Positions 45,701 to 54,300 of a stretch of DNA of 64,000 nt are shown piece after piece. The notes beneath the pieces were generated by a model. That model did not search any database and was not told the DNA's origin. It worked only from the letters and a program-made list of their open reading frames with translations. The translations under genes were made by a program, and so were the position numbers. The stretch comes from Beroe forskalii (lineage: Eukaryota > Ctenophora > Nuda > Beroida > Beroidae). The DNA lies in the NCBI GenBank assembly GCA_011033025.1, contig WFMF01000235.1:62001-126000 (forward strand). The letters are read 5' to 3'. The number at the start of each line of letters is the position of its first letter. Within the stretch, counting starts at the first letter, position 1.

Positions 45701-48666
45701 GAGCTCGCGACACCACTTCCTAGTAAGCCAGCTACCCAGAGTGCAGATGTGAGTACCAAGTGACACCACTTCCTATAGTAAGAAGCTACCCAGAGTGCAG
45801 ATGTGAGTACCACATGACACCACTTCCTATAGTAAGCTAGCTACCCAGAGTGCAGATGTGAGTACCAAGTGACACCACTTCCTATAGTAAGCTAGCTACC
45901 TGAGTGCAGATGTGAGTACCACATGACACCACTTCCTATAGTAAGCCGCCACCCAGAGTGCAGATGTGAGTACCACATGACACCACTCTATGCTCCAGAG
46001 TGCAGATGTGAGTACCACATGACACCACTTCCTATAGTAAGCCAGCTACCCAGAGTGCAGATGTGAGTACCACACCACTCTAGTACAGCTACCCAGAGTG
46101 TGCAGATGTGAGTACCATATGACACCACCTATAGTAAGCCAGCTACCCAGAGTGCAGATGTAGTACCACATGACACCACTTCCTATAGTAAGCTAGCTAC
46201 CCAGAGTGCAGATGTGAGTACCAAGTGACACCACTTCCTATAGTAAGCCAGCTACCCAGAGTGCAGATGTGAGTACCACATGACACCACTTCCTATAGTA
46301 AGCCAGCTACCCAGAGTGCAGATGTGAGTACCACATGACACCACTTCCTATAGTAAGCCAGCTACCCAGAGTGCAGATGTGAGTACCAAGTGACACCACT
46401 TCCTATAGTAAGCTAGCTACCCAGAGTGCAGATGAGTACCATGACACCACTTCCTATAGTAAGCTAGCTACCCAGAGTGCAGATGTGAGTACCACATGAC
46501 ACCACTTCCTATAGTAAGCCAGCTACCCAGAGTGCAGATGTGAGTACCACATGACACCACTTCCTATAGTAAGCCAGCTACCCAGAGTGCAGATGTGAGT
46601 ACCACATGACACCACTTCCTATAGTGTTAGCTACCCAGAGTGCAGATGAGTACCACATGACACCACCTCCTATAGTAAGCCAGCTACCCAGAGTGCAGAT
46701 GTGAGTACCACATGACACCACTTCCTATAGTAAGCCAGCTACCCAGAGTGCAGATGTGAGTACCAAGACACCACTTCCTATAGTAAGCTAGCTACCCAGA
46801 GTGCAGATGTGAGTACCACATGACACCACTTCCTATAGTAAGCCAGCTACCCAGAGTGCAGATGTGAAAGACACCACTTCCTAGTGTCAGCCACCCAGAG
46901 TGCAGATGTGAGTACCATGACACCACTTCCCATAGTAAGCCAGCTACCAGAGTGCAGATGTGAGTACCACATGACACCACTTCCTATAGTGTCAGCTACC
47001 CAGAGTGCAGATGTGAGTACCACATGACACCACTTCCTATAGTGTCAGCTACCCAGAGTGCAGATGTGAGTACCAAGTGACACCACTTCCTATAGTAAGC
47101 CAGCTACCCAGAGTGCAGATGTGAGTACCACATGACACCACTTCCTATAGTAAGCCAGCTACCCAGAGTGCAGATGTGAGTACCACATGACACCACTTCC
47201 TATAGTAAGCTAGCTACCCAGAGTGCAGATGTGAGTACCAAGTGACACCACTTCCTATAGTAAGCCAGCTACCCAGAGTGCAGATGTGAGTACCAAGTGA
47301 CACCACTTCCTATAGTAAGCCAGCTACCCAGAGTGCAGATGTGAGTACCAAGTGACACCACTTCCTATAGTAAGCCAGCTACCCAGAGTGCAGATGTGAG
47401 TACCAAGTGACACCACTTCCTATAGTAAGCTAGCTACCCAGAGTGCAGATGTGAGTACCACATGACACTACTCTATAGTAAGCTAGCTACTCCAGAGTGC
47501 AGATGAGTACCACATGACACCACTTCCTATAGTAAGCCAGCTACCCAGAGTGCAGATGTGAGTACCAAGTGACACCACTTCCTAGTAAGCCAGCTACCCA
47601 GAGTGCAGATGTGAGTACCACATGACACCACTTCCTATAGTAAGCTAGCTACCCAGGAGTGCAGATGTGAGTACCAAGTGACACCACTTCCTATAGTAAG
47701 CCAGCCACCGGAGTGCAGATGTGAGTACCACATGACACCACTTCCTATAGTAAGCCAGCTACCCAGAGTGCAGATGTGAGTACCACATGACACCACTTCC
47801 TATAGTAAGCCAGCTACCCAGAGTGCAGATGTGAGTACCAAGTAACCAGTTACCAGCTTATCCACACTGACACCACTTCTTAGTAGGCTAATAATCCAGG
47901 CTGACACCAGTTCAGTTTCACACCATATCAGATGACAGATTGACGCCGCAGTTTTGCCTTAATAACACCAGTCCAAACTGACTCTAGTCCCCATTGAAAC
48001 CACTTCACTCTGACACCACTTCACTCCGACACCACTTCACTCTGACACCACTTCACTCTGACACCACTTCACACTGACACCACTTCACACTGACACCACT
48101 TCACCCTGACACCACTTCACTCTGACACCACGTCACTCTGATACCACTCTGACACCACTCTGACTCCACTCTGACTCCACTCTGACACCACTTCACTCTA
48201 ACACCACACCACTTTGACACCACTCCGCAGTGAAGCAGTGTGTGGACCCCTCTCTGGAAGTAGCAGCAAGTGGGGACGAGCACCTGACAGTGAGTGCTCT
48301 TGACACTTCCTGCTCCCATACAATCACCTACTCCTGTACCAGCACGTGTTATGAAGTGAGTTAGGAAATATAATTCATCAAAAGTTGTTGCCAGATAATA
48401 AAGACCCAAAACTACAAAAATATTGAGTAGATGTTACCTTTCATCCTTGTTAAATCTATATTTAAGCTTTAAATAATTTACAGGAGTAATAATAAAGATT
48501 ACTATCATTTTATTCTGTATCTGACCCCATATTGTTCCCCCAGATCGTTGGCCCTGCCAGCAGGACATGTCAGCCTGACGGGAGTTGGAGTGGGGATCTA
48601 CCCACATGTGTGAAGAAGACCTGCCCTCCAGTCCCGCAGTACGAACAGGGGAGCTATTTAATTTAA
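18773..48666 (+). CDS. Gene A: S8 pseudoprotease-VWD-C8-CCP protein, damaged and 3'-truncated
   Basis: Tandem paralogue of gene C. Exons 1-22: 18773-18833, 18948-19023, 19175-19334, 19520-19642, 19837-20036, 20399-20498, 20770-20891, 30676-30793, 30968-31166, 31396-31567, 31702-31779, 31972-32066, 32278-32386, 32656-32737, 32921-33007, 33254-33343, 35239-35340, 35538-35621, 35775-35863, 36316-36448, 36889-36971, 37243-37381. Then comes the noisy repeat of exons 8-22, then exons 23 (48231-48355) and 24 (48544 to stop 48666). Exon 3 is 25 bp shorter than in gene C, which shifts frame and gives a stop within a few codons. The 3' end is fused to the start of the next copy, giving ...EQGSYLI then stop. 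Most other exons equal gene C in length and read cleanly, so inactivation is recent, partial, or an assembly error. Confidence 0.75.
21690..24885 (-). CDS. LINE ORF2 C-terminal region (broken)
   Basis: Fragments downstream of the reverse transcriptase: KLTLIRKILDPKFRHNWK, FPNEPEISIENALAHPSYV, ITDFMDDDNTLMPYN (24885-24440 minus), then the duplicated segment, then QCSLCHTS of a Cys/His motif and a tail ending NIRVILLEKLTP (about 21690). The layout is that of L1/Tx1-group ORF2 C-termini. It is split by the DNA element and shifted in frame. Confidence 0.75.
22000..22802 (-). repeat. 418-bp tandem duplication of the LINE ORF2 C-terminus
   Basis: The segment encoding MAIRKFNCP...HRDISRIDKKDSLQFF...QFQYKL occurs twice (about 22000-22417 and 22418-22802) at about 97% identity. 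The first copy ends with the bases that in the normal order lie beyond the DNA-element insertion (near 24440-24465). The duplication therefore arose from the uninterrupted order, before the insertion. Confidence 0.85.
22803..24437. mobile_element. Non-autonomous DNA element inserted in the LINE
   Basis: Splits the LINE text CCATTTTTAT / ATCTACATAGG, which is intact at 22376-22394, with a TAT (or TA) target duplication. Both ends carry GTAACCCCCCGC preceded by a short palindrome. The right end forms a 56-bp inverted pair (24290-24435) around a short loop. Inside are three tandem copies of about 145 bp starting with GCACGTGAGT near 23776, 23924 and 24064, and AT-rich non-coding DNA. No transposase frame was seen. 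Confidence 0.75.
24836..27271 (-). CDS. LINE ORF2 reverse transcriptase (two pieces)
   Basis: Piece 1 (27271-26890): GEFSLEEMDSVYKTLKNNKSP then GWDGLTAEFYKEFW, the start of RT. Piece 2 (25864-24836): FQAGKST, LLLQIDFEKAFDSVEHDFLF, ISRGLHQGSPLSPILF, LSLFADDTDMF (the FADD catalytic motif) and LGRAKD. Between them, about 25880-26885 is unrelated DNA that replaces the expected 'RPISLLN' region. The FADDTDMF box and the downstream MTYNFLWGCKRDKI motif are typical of the L1/Tx1 group. Confidence 0.85.
25880..26885. other. Foreign stretch inside the LINE reverse transcriptase
   Basis: Non-LINE DNA rich in GCGCGC near 25940-26030 and otherwise AT-rich. Around 26640-26735 the minus strand reads TTGGTTTAGTGTC ... 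GGGTTCAATTC, resembling tRNA A and B boxes, so part may be a tRNA-derived SINE. No clear terminal repeats. No protein domain. Confidence 0.45.
27831..28445 (-). CDS. LINE ORF2 N-terminus: APE-type endonuclease
   Basis: MDRVINSKGRAGPKIGSMNC opens ORF2. Apurinic-type endonuclease motifs follow: NCNGLG, FLQETHST (catalytic Glu), NSKGVAILIK, NNYSPNN, MAGDWNTVL (Asp/Asn) and, in the next frame (27892-27662), DFFLID and YNSDHSYL (the terminal SDH). One frame shift separates the two pieces near 27890. Confidence 0.85.
   Translation of the reverse strand: MDRVINSKGRAGPKIGSMNCNGLGNKSKRNKVLTWLQQKQENIIFLQETHSTAELETEWENNWQGKIYFSHGSSNSKGVAILIKNNEDIEVKKIKHICQGRVLLLEIMYNSVKYCLVNNYSPNNDDHGFIENVFTESLGRSREDYLIMAGDWNTVLNNDLDKLGGTPQHANKYYQSYINTMISDYGLSDVFRRSRGRTQVHALQ
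28446..29117. other. LINE spacer between ORF1 and ORF2
   Basis: About 670 bp without a supported frame. It separates the ORF1 stop from the ORF2 start on the minus strand. Nothing else recognised. Confidence 0.6.
29118..30302 (-). CDS. LINE ORF1: coiled coil + SGNH/GDSL esterase + RGG tail
   Basis: 394 codons, intact. Met1 or Met9 (MSAERFSDS) could start it. Residues about 70-150 are a coiled coil (LFSEFDARISRRFDELNARF, EDLEQRGADVEARLARLES). An SGNH hydrolase follows: VLLLGDSNSGG (nucleophile Ser), ISVGTNDL (Gly-Thr-Asn-Asp block) and DPLHLSEQG (Asp...His). The C-terminus is Arg/Gly-rich (RGRGSWRGQGGRGSGSRR), probably RNA-binding. Esterase ORF1s are known from CR1/L2-type LINEs; pairing with an L1/Tx1-like ORF2 is notable. 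Confidence 0.85.
   Translation of the reverse strand: MYSLYYHVMSAERFSDSPLEGGSKRTVGDTSFEESGSPDRLLQPKRLNTDQEQGGALPVGESTVVTHASMVNTLKGLFSEFDARISRRFDELNARFDNLERRLSCLEEAGSSRDIRIGNTLARVEDLEQRGADVEARLARLESAPVPCPPAHGWQPAGLPTTNVLLLGDSNSGGKIRFGAERGTLGSALPGAGNFCAKIGDLPAPSSPLFRNVSDLVISVGTNDLKAPQSDPEELVKNMYSFVQSVTKENPGLHLFLLGVLPVHGAFTDQAIHTAIDLYNFHLKNMCSHLHTCTTYVDTNVFRLADRSLKPHLASGPNDPLHLSEQGVRLLASRVKYALRSRHGLPTGQPQRAPSGPQPGGGNRSEPRPGAPVVYQRGRGSWRGQGGRGSGSRR
30968..33343 (+). CDS. Gene A exons 9-16: VWD and C8-like region
   Basis: Exons 9-13 encode a von Willebrand type D domain. It opens with VTFDEMGYNYFEDCLTVLVF, continues through FTIHTASHVISL and VKISLPKNVTVAYDGHQQIR, and closes with EGICGFLDN, the family's GLCGN turn. 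Exons 14-16 give a Cys-rich C8/TIL-like region: EECDEEKCVAIAKEVC, FGVCFDKLEPSNWHSNC, EAVAECCCM, CACTEELKYWWAALLEGC. Exon phases are identical to gene C. Exon 16 ends ATRPCG at 33343, where a minisatellite begins. VWD-C8 units commonly mediate multimer formation in extracellular matrix or mucus proteins. Confidence 0.8.
31203..31268 (+). other. tRNA-like A/B box sequence in intron 9
   Basis: GGGCAGTTGGTGTAATGG resembles a tRNA 5' end and A box, and GGTTCCATTCTC a B box, about 35 bp apart. The acceptor and T stems do not pair well, so this is a degenerate tRNA or SINE head rather than a working gene. Also present at 51749-51818 (gene C) and in block B near 38384. Confidence 0.4.
33331..35075 (+). 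repeat. 32-bp minisatellite around the exon 16 donor (about 50 copies)
   Basis: Unit CTACCAGACCTTGCG plus GTAGGGTTAGGGTTACG. The first half is the end of exon 16 (ACCAGACCTTGCG) and the second its donor and intron start. Higher-order structure: 33468-33653 recurs identically at 34129-34314 (661-bp shift), and the motif with AGGGCTAGGATTAGGG appears three times. Gene C has only about five to six copies (53870-54110 and 55036-55085). Block B has a noisy version at about 40350-41960. Confidence 0.9.
35239..37381 (+). CDS. Gene A exons 17-22: CCP modules
   Basis: Three CCP modules, each split by an intron. Exons 17+18: TPCKKPPTDREC...DECHYVDTHSSVECKHDGSW. Exons 19+20: KTCEDPGENERV...YTCKPSECLGCNCYSMVGDS. 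Exons 21+22: NHCSKPLPPAVDQ...CHECYELHGDRELTCC, then SYPECR. Exons 17 and 18 end without GT, and exon 21 begins without AG. In each case the neighbouring bases copy the partner exon (see findings). Confidence 0.75.
35990..36313 (+). repeat. Array of about 30-bp repeats containing TGACGTCA
   Basis: Irregular copies of CCCCTGATAATGACGTCA plus TCAACTCCACTTTAAAA just upstream of the exon 20 acceptor. Homologous arrays lie at about 42745-43035 (block B) and 57263-57465 (gene C). TGACGTCA equals the CREB/ATF consensus, but its periodicity points to repeat expansion. Confidence 0.75.
36520..36640 (+). repeat. Short repeats of TTCAGACTGACACC type
   Basis: Seven or eight imperfect 14-17-bp copies after exon 20. 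They are also present in gene C at about 57640-57770 and in block B. Confidence 0.6.
37355..37805 (+). repeat. 55-bp minisatellite over the exon 22 donor, left block
   Basis: About eight copies of AGCCAGCTACCCAGAGTGCA plus GATGTGAGTACC and CACATGACACCACTTCCTATAGT. The left half is the end of exon 22 (ASYPECR) and the right half its donor (GTGAGT). It continues as the larger block at 44095-47850 after block B. Confidence 0.9.
37855..44107 (+). pseudogene. Block B: very noisy duplicate of gene A exons 8-22
   Basis: Colinear with 30676-37381, introns and the TTAGGG-like array included. Small insertions, deletions and substitutions occur every few tens of bases in exons and introns alike, so no exon keeps frame for long (for example MGGGCWMS for MGEVDVLKAT at its start). 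It begins with the GGATATGAACTATATATTA flank created by the LINE insertion in gene A. It was therefore copied from A after that insertion. Uniform noise without selection on exons looks like uncorrected long-read sequence rather than ordinary decay, but real degeneration cannot be excluded. Confidence 0.75.
44095..47850 (+). repeat. 55-bp exon-22-donor minisatellite, main block (about 68 copies)
   Basis: Same unit as 37355-37805. Variants alternate ACCACATGACACC and ACCAAGTGACACC, and GCCAGC and GCTAGC. Many copies have short deletions like those of block B. Each copy holds the exon end and a GTGAGT donor but no acceptor. Gene C has a single copy at 58520-58560, so the array arose in A after the A/C split. 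Confidence 0.9.
47955..48228 (+). repeat. TGACACCACTTCACTC repeats before exon 23
   Basis: About 15 copies of an 8-16-bp unit end at the exon 23 acceptor (48230). Gene C has about five copies at 58690-58765. Confidence 0.8.
48231..48666 (+). CDS. Gene A exons 23-24, truncated end
   Basis: Exon 23 (48231-48355): QCVDPSLEVAASGDEHL...DTSCSHTITYSC then TSTCYE. Exon 24 (from 48544): VGPASRTCQPDGSWSGDLPTC, KKTCPPVPQYEQGSYLI then TAA at 48664-48666. Gene C continues here as SYLNKEGAVVESG. From about 48659 the sequence instead matches the region upstream of gene A (18503 onward), so this is the tandem-duplication breakpoint. Confidence 0.85.
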
Positions 48667-48944
48667 TTGATATTATTGCCAATTTATAGGTCAATGAGTA
48701 CGAAGTTATCTCAGTGAAATAGAACAATTACCAGACGACCAGGTATGTCAGGCTGTCATTTATTTTAATGTTCAAATCGTCATGAATTCATGTGATGGAC
48801 TGGTCAAGAAGTGACAAGAATTTAAAACTTCGGAATCGAAGATTTACAGGCATTTTACTTGAATTCTGCAAACTATTCATGATAATATAATATTTATATG
48901 ACTGATGTAAATCTTTGAAAACTCTTAAAACAATTTCAGGGATA
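48657..48944 (+). promoter_or_regulatory. Gene C 5' region directly after the breakpoint
   Basis: Homologous to 18505-18772. A non-coding exon donor CCAG|GTATGT (48742) and an acceptor TTTCAG (48939) precede the ATG at 48945. Only about 84 bp of ancestral sequence lies before the donor, so the original promoter may be missing from this copy. Confidence 0.5.
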
Positions 48945-51332
48945 ATGAAATTGCTACTGAATTCATTCCTCTTTTGGTTGTCACTGACCATTCAGACATC
49001 AACAGGTTATTAAGGCCTATTTCATAGTTTACAGTTTAATATTATTGATGTCTACATCAATGTATCCATTTCTGTGAAGTTTTTCCGATTTTTTGTTATG
49101 CTGCATGGCATCTGTAATTGATCGAGTCAGTTCTGCTTTTGCTCGAGCTCAAATCTAACTGATCTAAACTCTTAACCTCTTTCAGAGTCAGAGTCTAACT
49201 GGATCATCGGGAGAATTGGAAGATCTGCAGAGGACTCCAGCGTTATTAACTGGGCCTTGGACAGGTAACAGTTACTTTTAAATTTTCATGGGGAACTTAT
49301 TTTAGTCCTAAATCACCTTTATACCTATGATTCTCCAATATTTCTTACTGCTCGATATCATCCTCATTCCCCCTTTTAGCTTAACCAATTCCCTGCAGAC
49401 TAAAGGTGCACAGTAGATCCCTTCTAACCTTACCCCTCTTCCAGGCTAAACGAGCACAGCCCGCTGCGGGACGGCAAGGTCAGCTCGGTGGCGGAGGGGG
49501 ATGTCTACGTAATGGGTAACGGGGTGCGGGGCACTCACACGGAGTTCGGGGGCAGAGTCCTGGAGGGTTGGAGTCTGGACGGGAGTGAGAGCAGGGTGGA
49601 GTGCCAGGCAGGGGATGCGTCCTCTACAGGTTGCAGTGGATATTGGAATGATATATGCAAAATCAGTAATACACAACCTTCTTTCAAGCTTTCAAGGACT
49701 ATATCCTAGTTATTAAGTTGTTCTGACATCAATTCCAAGAAAAAAACCATGTTTATGTGGAAGTTTCTCCTGAATTTCTCTCTTGCTCCTTCTTAAGACT
49801 TGTCACTTTGCAGGAGTGGCGTCCATAACGGCAGGAAAACACATCGGAATTGCCAGAACAGCCAACATTGTTCCAGTTAAAGTGACGTGTGATTCCCAGA
49901 ACAATAACATCATAAGACCAAATGATCTGATAGATGGTAAACTTGTGATTCAGTGATTGCCCATTTCTAGTTTTTCGTTCATTCTTCTTGATTGAGTCTT
50001 CTTGAACAATATATTCTATACAGCATACCAATACAATGGCCCTTTGACACTCTTAGCGTTTATCAAGATGAATAATTTCTCCTGCCATTTTATCAAAAAT
50101 ATATGAATCTACCTCACATACTTTTCAGGTTTGAAATGGATATCTGATCGGATATCCTCTCTGCCAACCCACCGAGCAGTAATCATCCTCCCTAAACTCC
50201 ACACCTCCAACTACAACACAGCCTTCTTCAGTTCTGTGGCGGATGAGGTTAATAGCTTAGCAGCATATCACTTGTTGGTGGTGGCAGCTGGAGATCTAAG
50301 TGCTGACAAGTGCCAGCTGTTTGAGATGGTTTGTACTCAAACTTTAGTAGCATGGGGAATTTACCATCATCAAATTATCTTTTATTTTCACTGGGTATTA
50401 TTTCTTGAAAATTGTTATTTGTTCATGAAACTTGGATTTGCATTCTTCATCATGTCATATTTGTATTCCATTTTTCTATCAAAGTATCATTTCTAGTGGG
50501 ACGAGGTTGGAGTGATGATCGTGGGCAGCTCAAGTCGGACTGACACCAACTCAGCGTTCTCCAACTACGGGAAATGTATCGACATTTGGGCCCCAGGTAT
50601 TCAAGACATCCAAATCCTTACGGCATTACAATCTAAACCTTGGCTTAATCATCGCATTCTCATCACACACGATGAGGAACGCAGTACAGCTAAAACCATA
50701 GTTACCATTTACTAGAAGGCCCCCTTCAAAACCACAATTCAATATTTTCCGAAGATGTTCACGTGGGTGGACGATATTTAGCATTTTTGAGTATTATCTT
50801 CTGTGTCTATTCTATGAACCACCACAGGGGAAGGTGTGACTGTGGCAAGTGGAGGGGATGACACCAGTAGAGTAACAGCAGGATCCACTCTCTATGCAGC
50901 AGGGGCGGTAGCTGGAACAGCTATTGATGCCCTCATCACTATGCGAGAGGTAAGCAATGGATTGAAAACAAGAAAGTTTAAAAAGGTGACAACAGATTCA
51001 AAAGGTTGACAACAGATACAAAATTATCAAGTACTAGCGACTCAGTTGACTACTAAAGTACAAAGGAGTGTTGGGGCAATACAAACCATTGGGCGAGCCT
51101 AAAGAGCTGTTGACTTATACTCTATACCTATACTCTATAGTCTGACTCATTATATCGTGCCCTTGTGGTATAGACTATAAAATATTATTAACTAATTAAC
51201 TACTGTTATCTCAGATGGGAGAAGTGGATGTCCTGAAAGCCACGATGCTGAGCAGGGCCACAAAAGGGGCATTGGCTCTGGAGAACGGGGCTGAAGGCTC
51301 CCCTAACAGACTGCTCTTTGATATCTGCCCTT
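48945..51332 (+). CDS. Gene C exons 1-8: signal peptide and catalytically dead S8 domain
   Basis: Signal peptide MKLLLNSFLFWLSLTIQTST. Only about 25 residues separate it from the mature-type start NWALDRLNEH, so no I9 inhibitor propeptide fits. The core follows proteinase K: DVYVMGNGVRGTHTEFGGR (family DTG), GDASSTGVASITAGKHIGIA (family HGTH), LLVVAAGDLS (family AAGN), AFSNYGKCIDIWAPG, AGSTLYAAGAVAGTA (family GTSMATPHVAG), then the final helix EVDVLKATMLSRATKGAL. All four catalytic positions differ. The fold appears kept as a binding or structural module. Confidence 0.85.
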
Positions 51333-54300
51333 GTGAGTCTGCAATGCCCGATACTCAAATACTATGTTTGTGTAATGAGAAGTCAGACTTCCATCGTTTT
51401 GCACGTCAGTAATCAAGCTGATATGTTTCCTTCACAGCCCCAGATTAGGTGCCCCATTGGTTCCCGTTTAGCACCCTTATGATGCCCATTACCATCCTCT
51501 ACTTCAGACTACAAAAGACCAGACCACGGAAAGTGCTATGTTGCTCAAACCACAGATCTTAGGAAGAAGCATAGGGGCGCCCCTAAAGTAGCTAAGAGCG
51601 TCGTAACGTTTGATGAGATGGGTTACAACTACTTCGAAGATTGCCTCACTGTGCTGGTGTTTGCTTCTAACGAGACCTCGACAAGAGTTGAGGCAACTCA
51701 TGAGACGTGAGTGGGAAGAATTTAGAATGTGTTTGTTTAAAAAGTTTTAAATGGGGAGTTAGTGTAATGGTGTCGAGTCTGGCTCTTGATCGTTAGATTC
51801 CAGGTTCCATTCTCTACCTATTGGGTCTACGTATCTAATATTCTATCAATGCATGGTATGATTTCAATCCGACTCTGACTCCAACCTCAAAACCTATTTA
51901 GCTTTAAAGGTATAATCCTCCAAACATCTCAACTCCTCCAGAACTCTTGAAGCAGATGTACAGGAGACCATCTTCACCATCCACACTTCCTATCATGTGA
52001 TAAGTCTATCTGCGGGACCTGTCTTGACGGTTGACGCGGAAACTCTTGATTTCGGGACTGAAGATGAGCGTCTTTTTGCAGATGGCAACGATTTCTTTTC
52101 CATATCCAGACAGGACGTGGGTCTTAGACACATTTCCTACTTTCGTAGATAAAATACTTATTTATCTTTGTGATTTGTTGGCCTTTCTGTTAATGTAGCT
52201 GGTCTCTGTGATTTTCTCTTCGTTATCCAACAAACCTCTAAAATAAAACAGGACGTGGAGATACGAACCCAGAACGATGATGAGCGATTCATTCCCATTG
52301 TAAAGATCTCACTACCCAAGAATGTCACGGTAGGTAATAACCACTTTACAACCACCTGAACCATAGAAATCCAAATATTATGTTTTTCGTATGCCTAGAA
52401 TGAATTATGATAAGTGACAATATAACAGTAGCTGTTACCCTAGTTCCATACGTTCATGTTATGAACCTTAACATTTTTCAATGGATCTATTATAATATCC
52501 CTGTATATCAGGTCGCCTATGATGGTCATCAGCAAATCAGGATAGAAGTAGATATTGAAACATTCAAAGAGAAAACAGAGGGAATTTGTGGCTTCCTTGA
52601 CAACAGGTTTATGCAAAGACAAAATCCAAATAAGTCAAATTATTTATTCATTCGCCTTATTTTGAATACGAATAGAGCATGATTTAATTCAACTATTTCC
52701 AATTACTGTTTTCAATTGTACTATTTTATCTAGTCGCATGCCAAATAAACTACACGTGACCCAGCCGGCACTATTGAAATGCGCTTTATAACCTTCTAAC
52801 GTTACAGTCACGTGAAGGAGTTTGTGGACAGAGAAGGAAACGACATGGAGTTCACCCTGCAAAAGAACAAGAATAAGTACATAAAGGAGTGGACTGTGCA
52901 GGAGTACGACTGTATAGTGAGTTGAGATTTTATTTCATATTTTAATCATTTCGTTTTGTTTACACTTTTATACCGTAAAATTTAGATATTGTTTCAATTA
53001 ATTATTTCGTTTTGTTTACATGTATGGTAAAATTGAAATTGAAGAAGTATTGGAGATTTAATTATGATGAATGATGATTCATGACCACCATAAATGCATT
53101 GTAGAAGCTGAAAATACAGTTGGCTTTCAGCCCATGAGATGGCGATCCTCAATGCATTGAAATAATGGCTCTTGGGGCAAATGAAACATTTTCACCAGGA
53201 TAATCAGATCGAAGAATGTGACGAAGAAAAGTGTGTGGCTATTGCCAAGGAAGTATGTTCACCTTTGAAAAACGAGTCTGGTAAGCGCATATTAATAACC
53301 ATCACAAATTCGACTTCTCAGTTTTCAATTCTACCTAGACACGTAGATGAAGACAATAATTATTGATTGGAATCAACGATTGCATCTGCGATATCATTTA
53401 GGTACATCTCTGTATCCTATTCTGCTAAATCTAACTAAAACCGCAACTTTCACAGACGTGTTCGGGGTGTGTTTCGACAAGTTGGAGCCCTCTAACTGGC
53501 ATTCTAACTGTGTGGAGGCTGTGGCGGAGTGCTGCTGCATGGGTAAGATGAACTGGCCAATCAGAGTGCGAGCTCATAGTCAGCTCCTGCTCTGATTGGT
53601 TCATGCTGTTCCACGGGACAGATCAAGCTGTAGTAATACCACACCAAATAATTAGACCTCGAAAAATCCAAATAAAGATGGGCAAATTTTAACTGTGAGA
53701 CTCATTTCTAATCCCATACTCATTTCTAATCCCAACATTCAACAATCTCACCAAACCACAATAATAAAAACCCTAATAAAACCCTAATCTCCCAGAGATG
53801 CCCACGGAGGAATGTGCATGTACAGAGGAGCTGAAGTACTGGTGGGCTGCTCTGCTGGAGGGATGCACTGCTACCAGACCTTGTGGTAGGTTTCATTGCT
53901 TGCACTGCTACCAGACCTTGCAGTAGGGTTAGGGTTAGGGTTAGGGTTAGTGTAAGGTAAGGGTTACGCTACCATACCTTGCGGTAGGGTTAGGGTTAGG
54001 TTACCAGACCCTGCGGTATGGTTAGGGTTAGGCAACCAGACCTTGCGGTACGGTTAGGGTTACACTACCAGACCATGCGGTAGGGTTTGGGTTAGGCAAC
54101 CAGACCTTGCGGTACCAGGGGCGTAGCCAGGATTTTCAGAAGGGGGAGGCGGCTGCTGGTGCGGAGCGCCAGCAGAGAATTCTTGACAGTGCCGGCATGG
54201 CCGGTAGGGGTCTGGGGCGCAGCCTCAGGGGTCCAGGGGCAGAGCCCCTGCCCGGGGGGTTAGGGAGGCGGAGCCCCCGAGTAAATTTTTGAAAAAAGAA

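Noticed and set aside
44095-47850. CRISPR-like array (regular repeats)
   Set aside because: The whole 55-bp unit repeats with no unique spacers, it matches a host exon end, and the context is eukaryotic.
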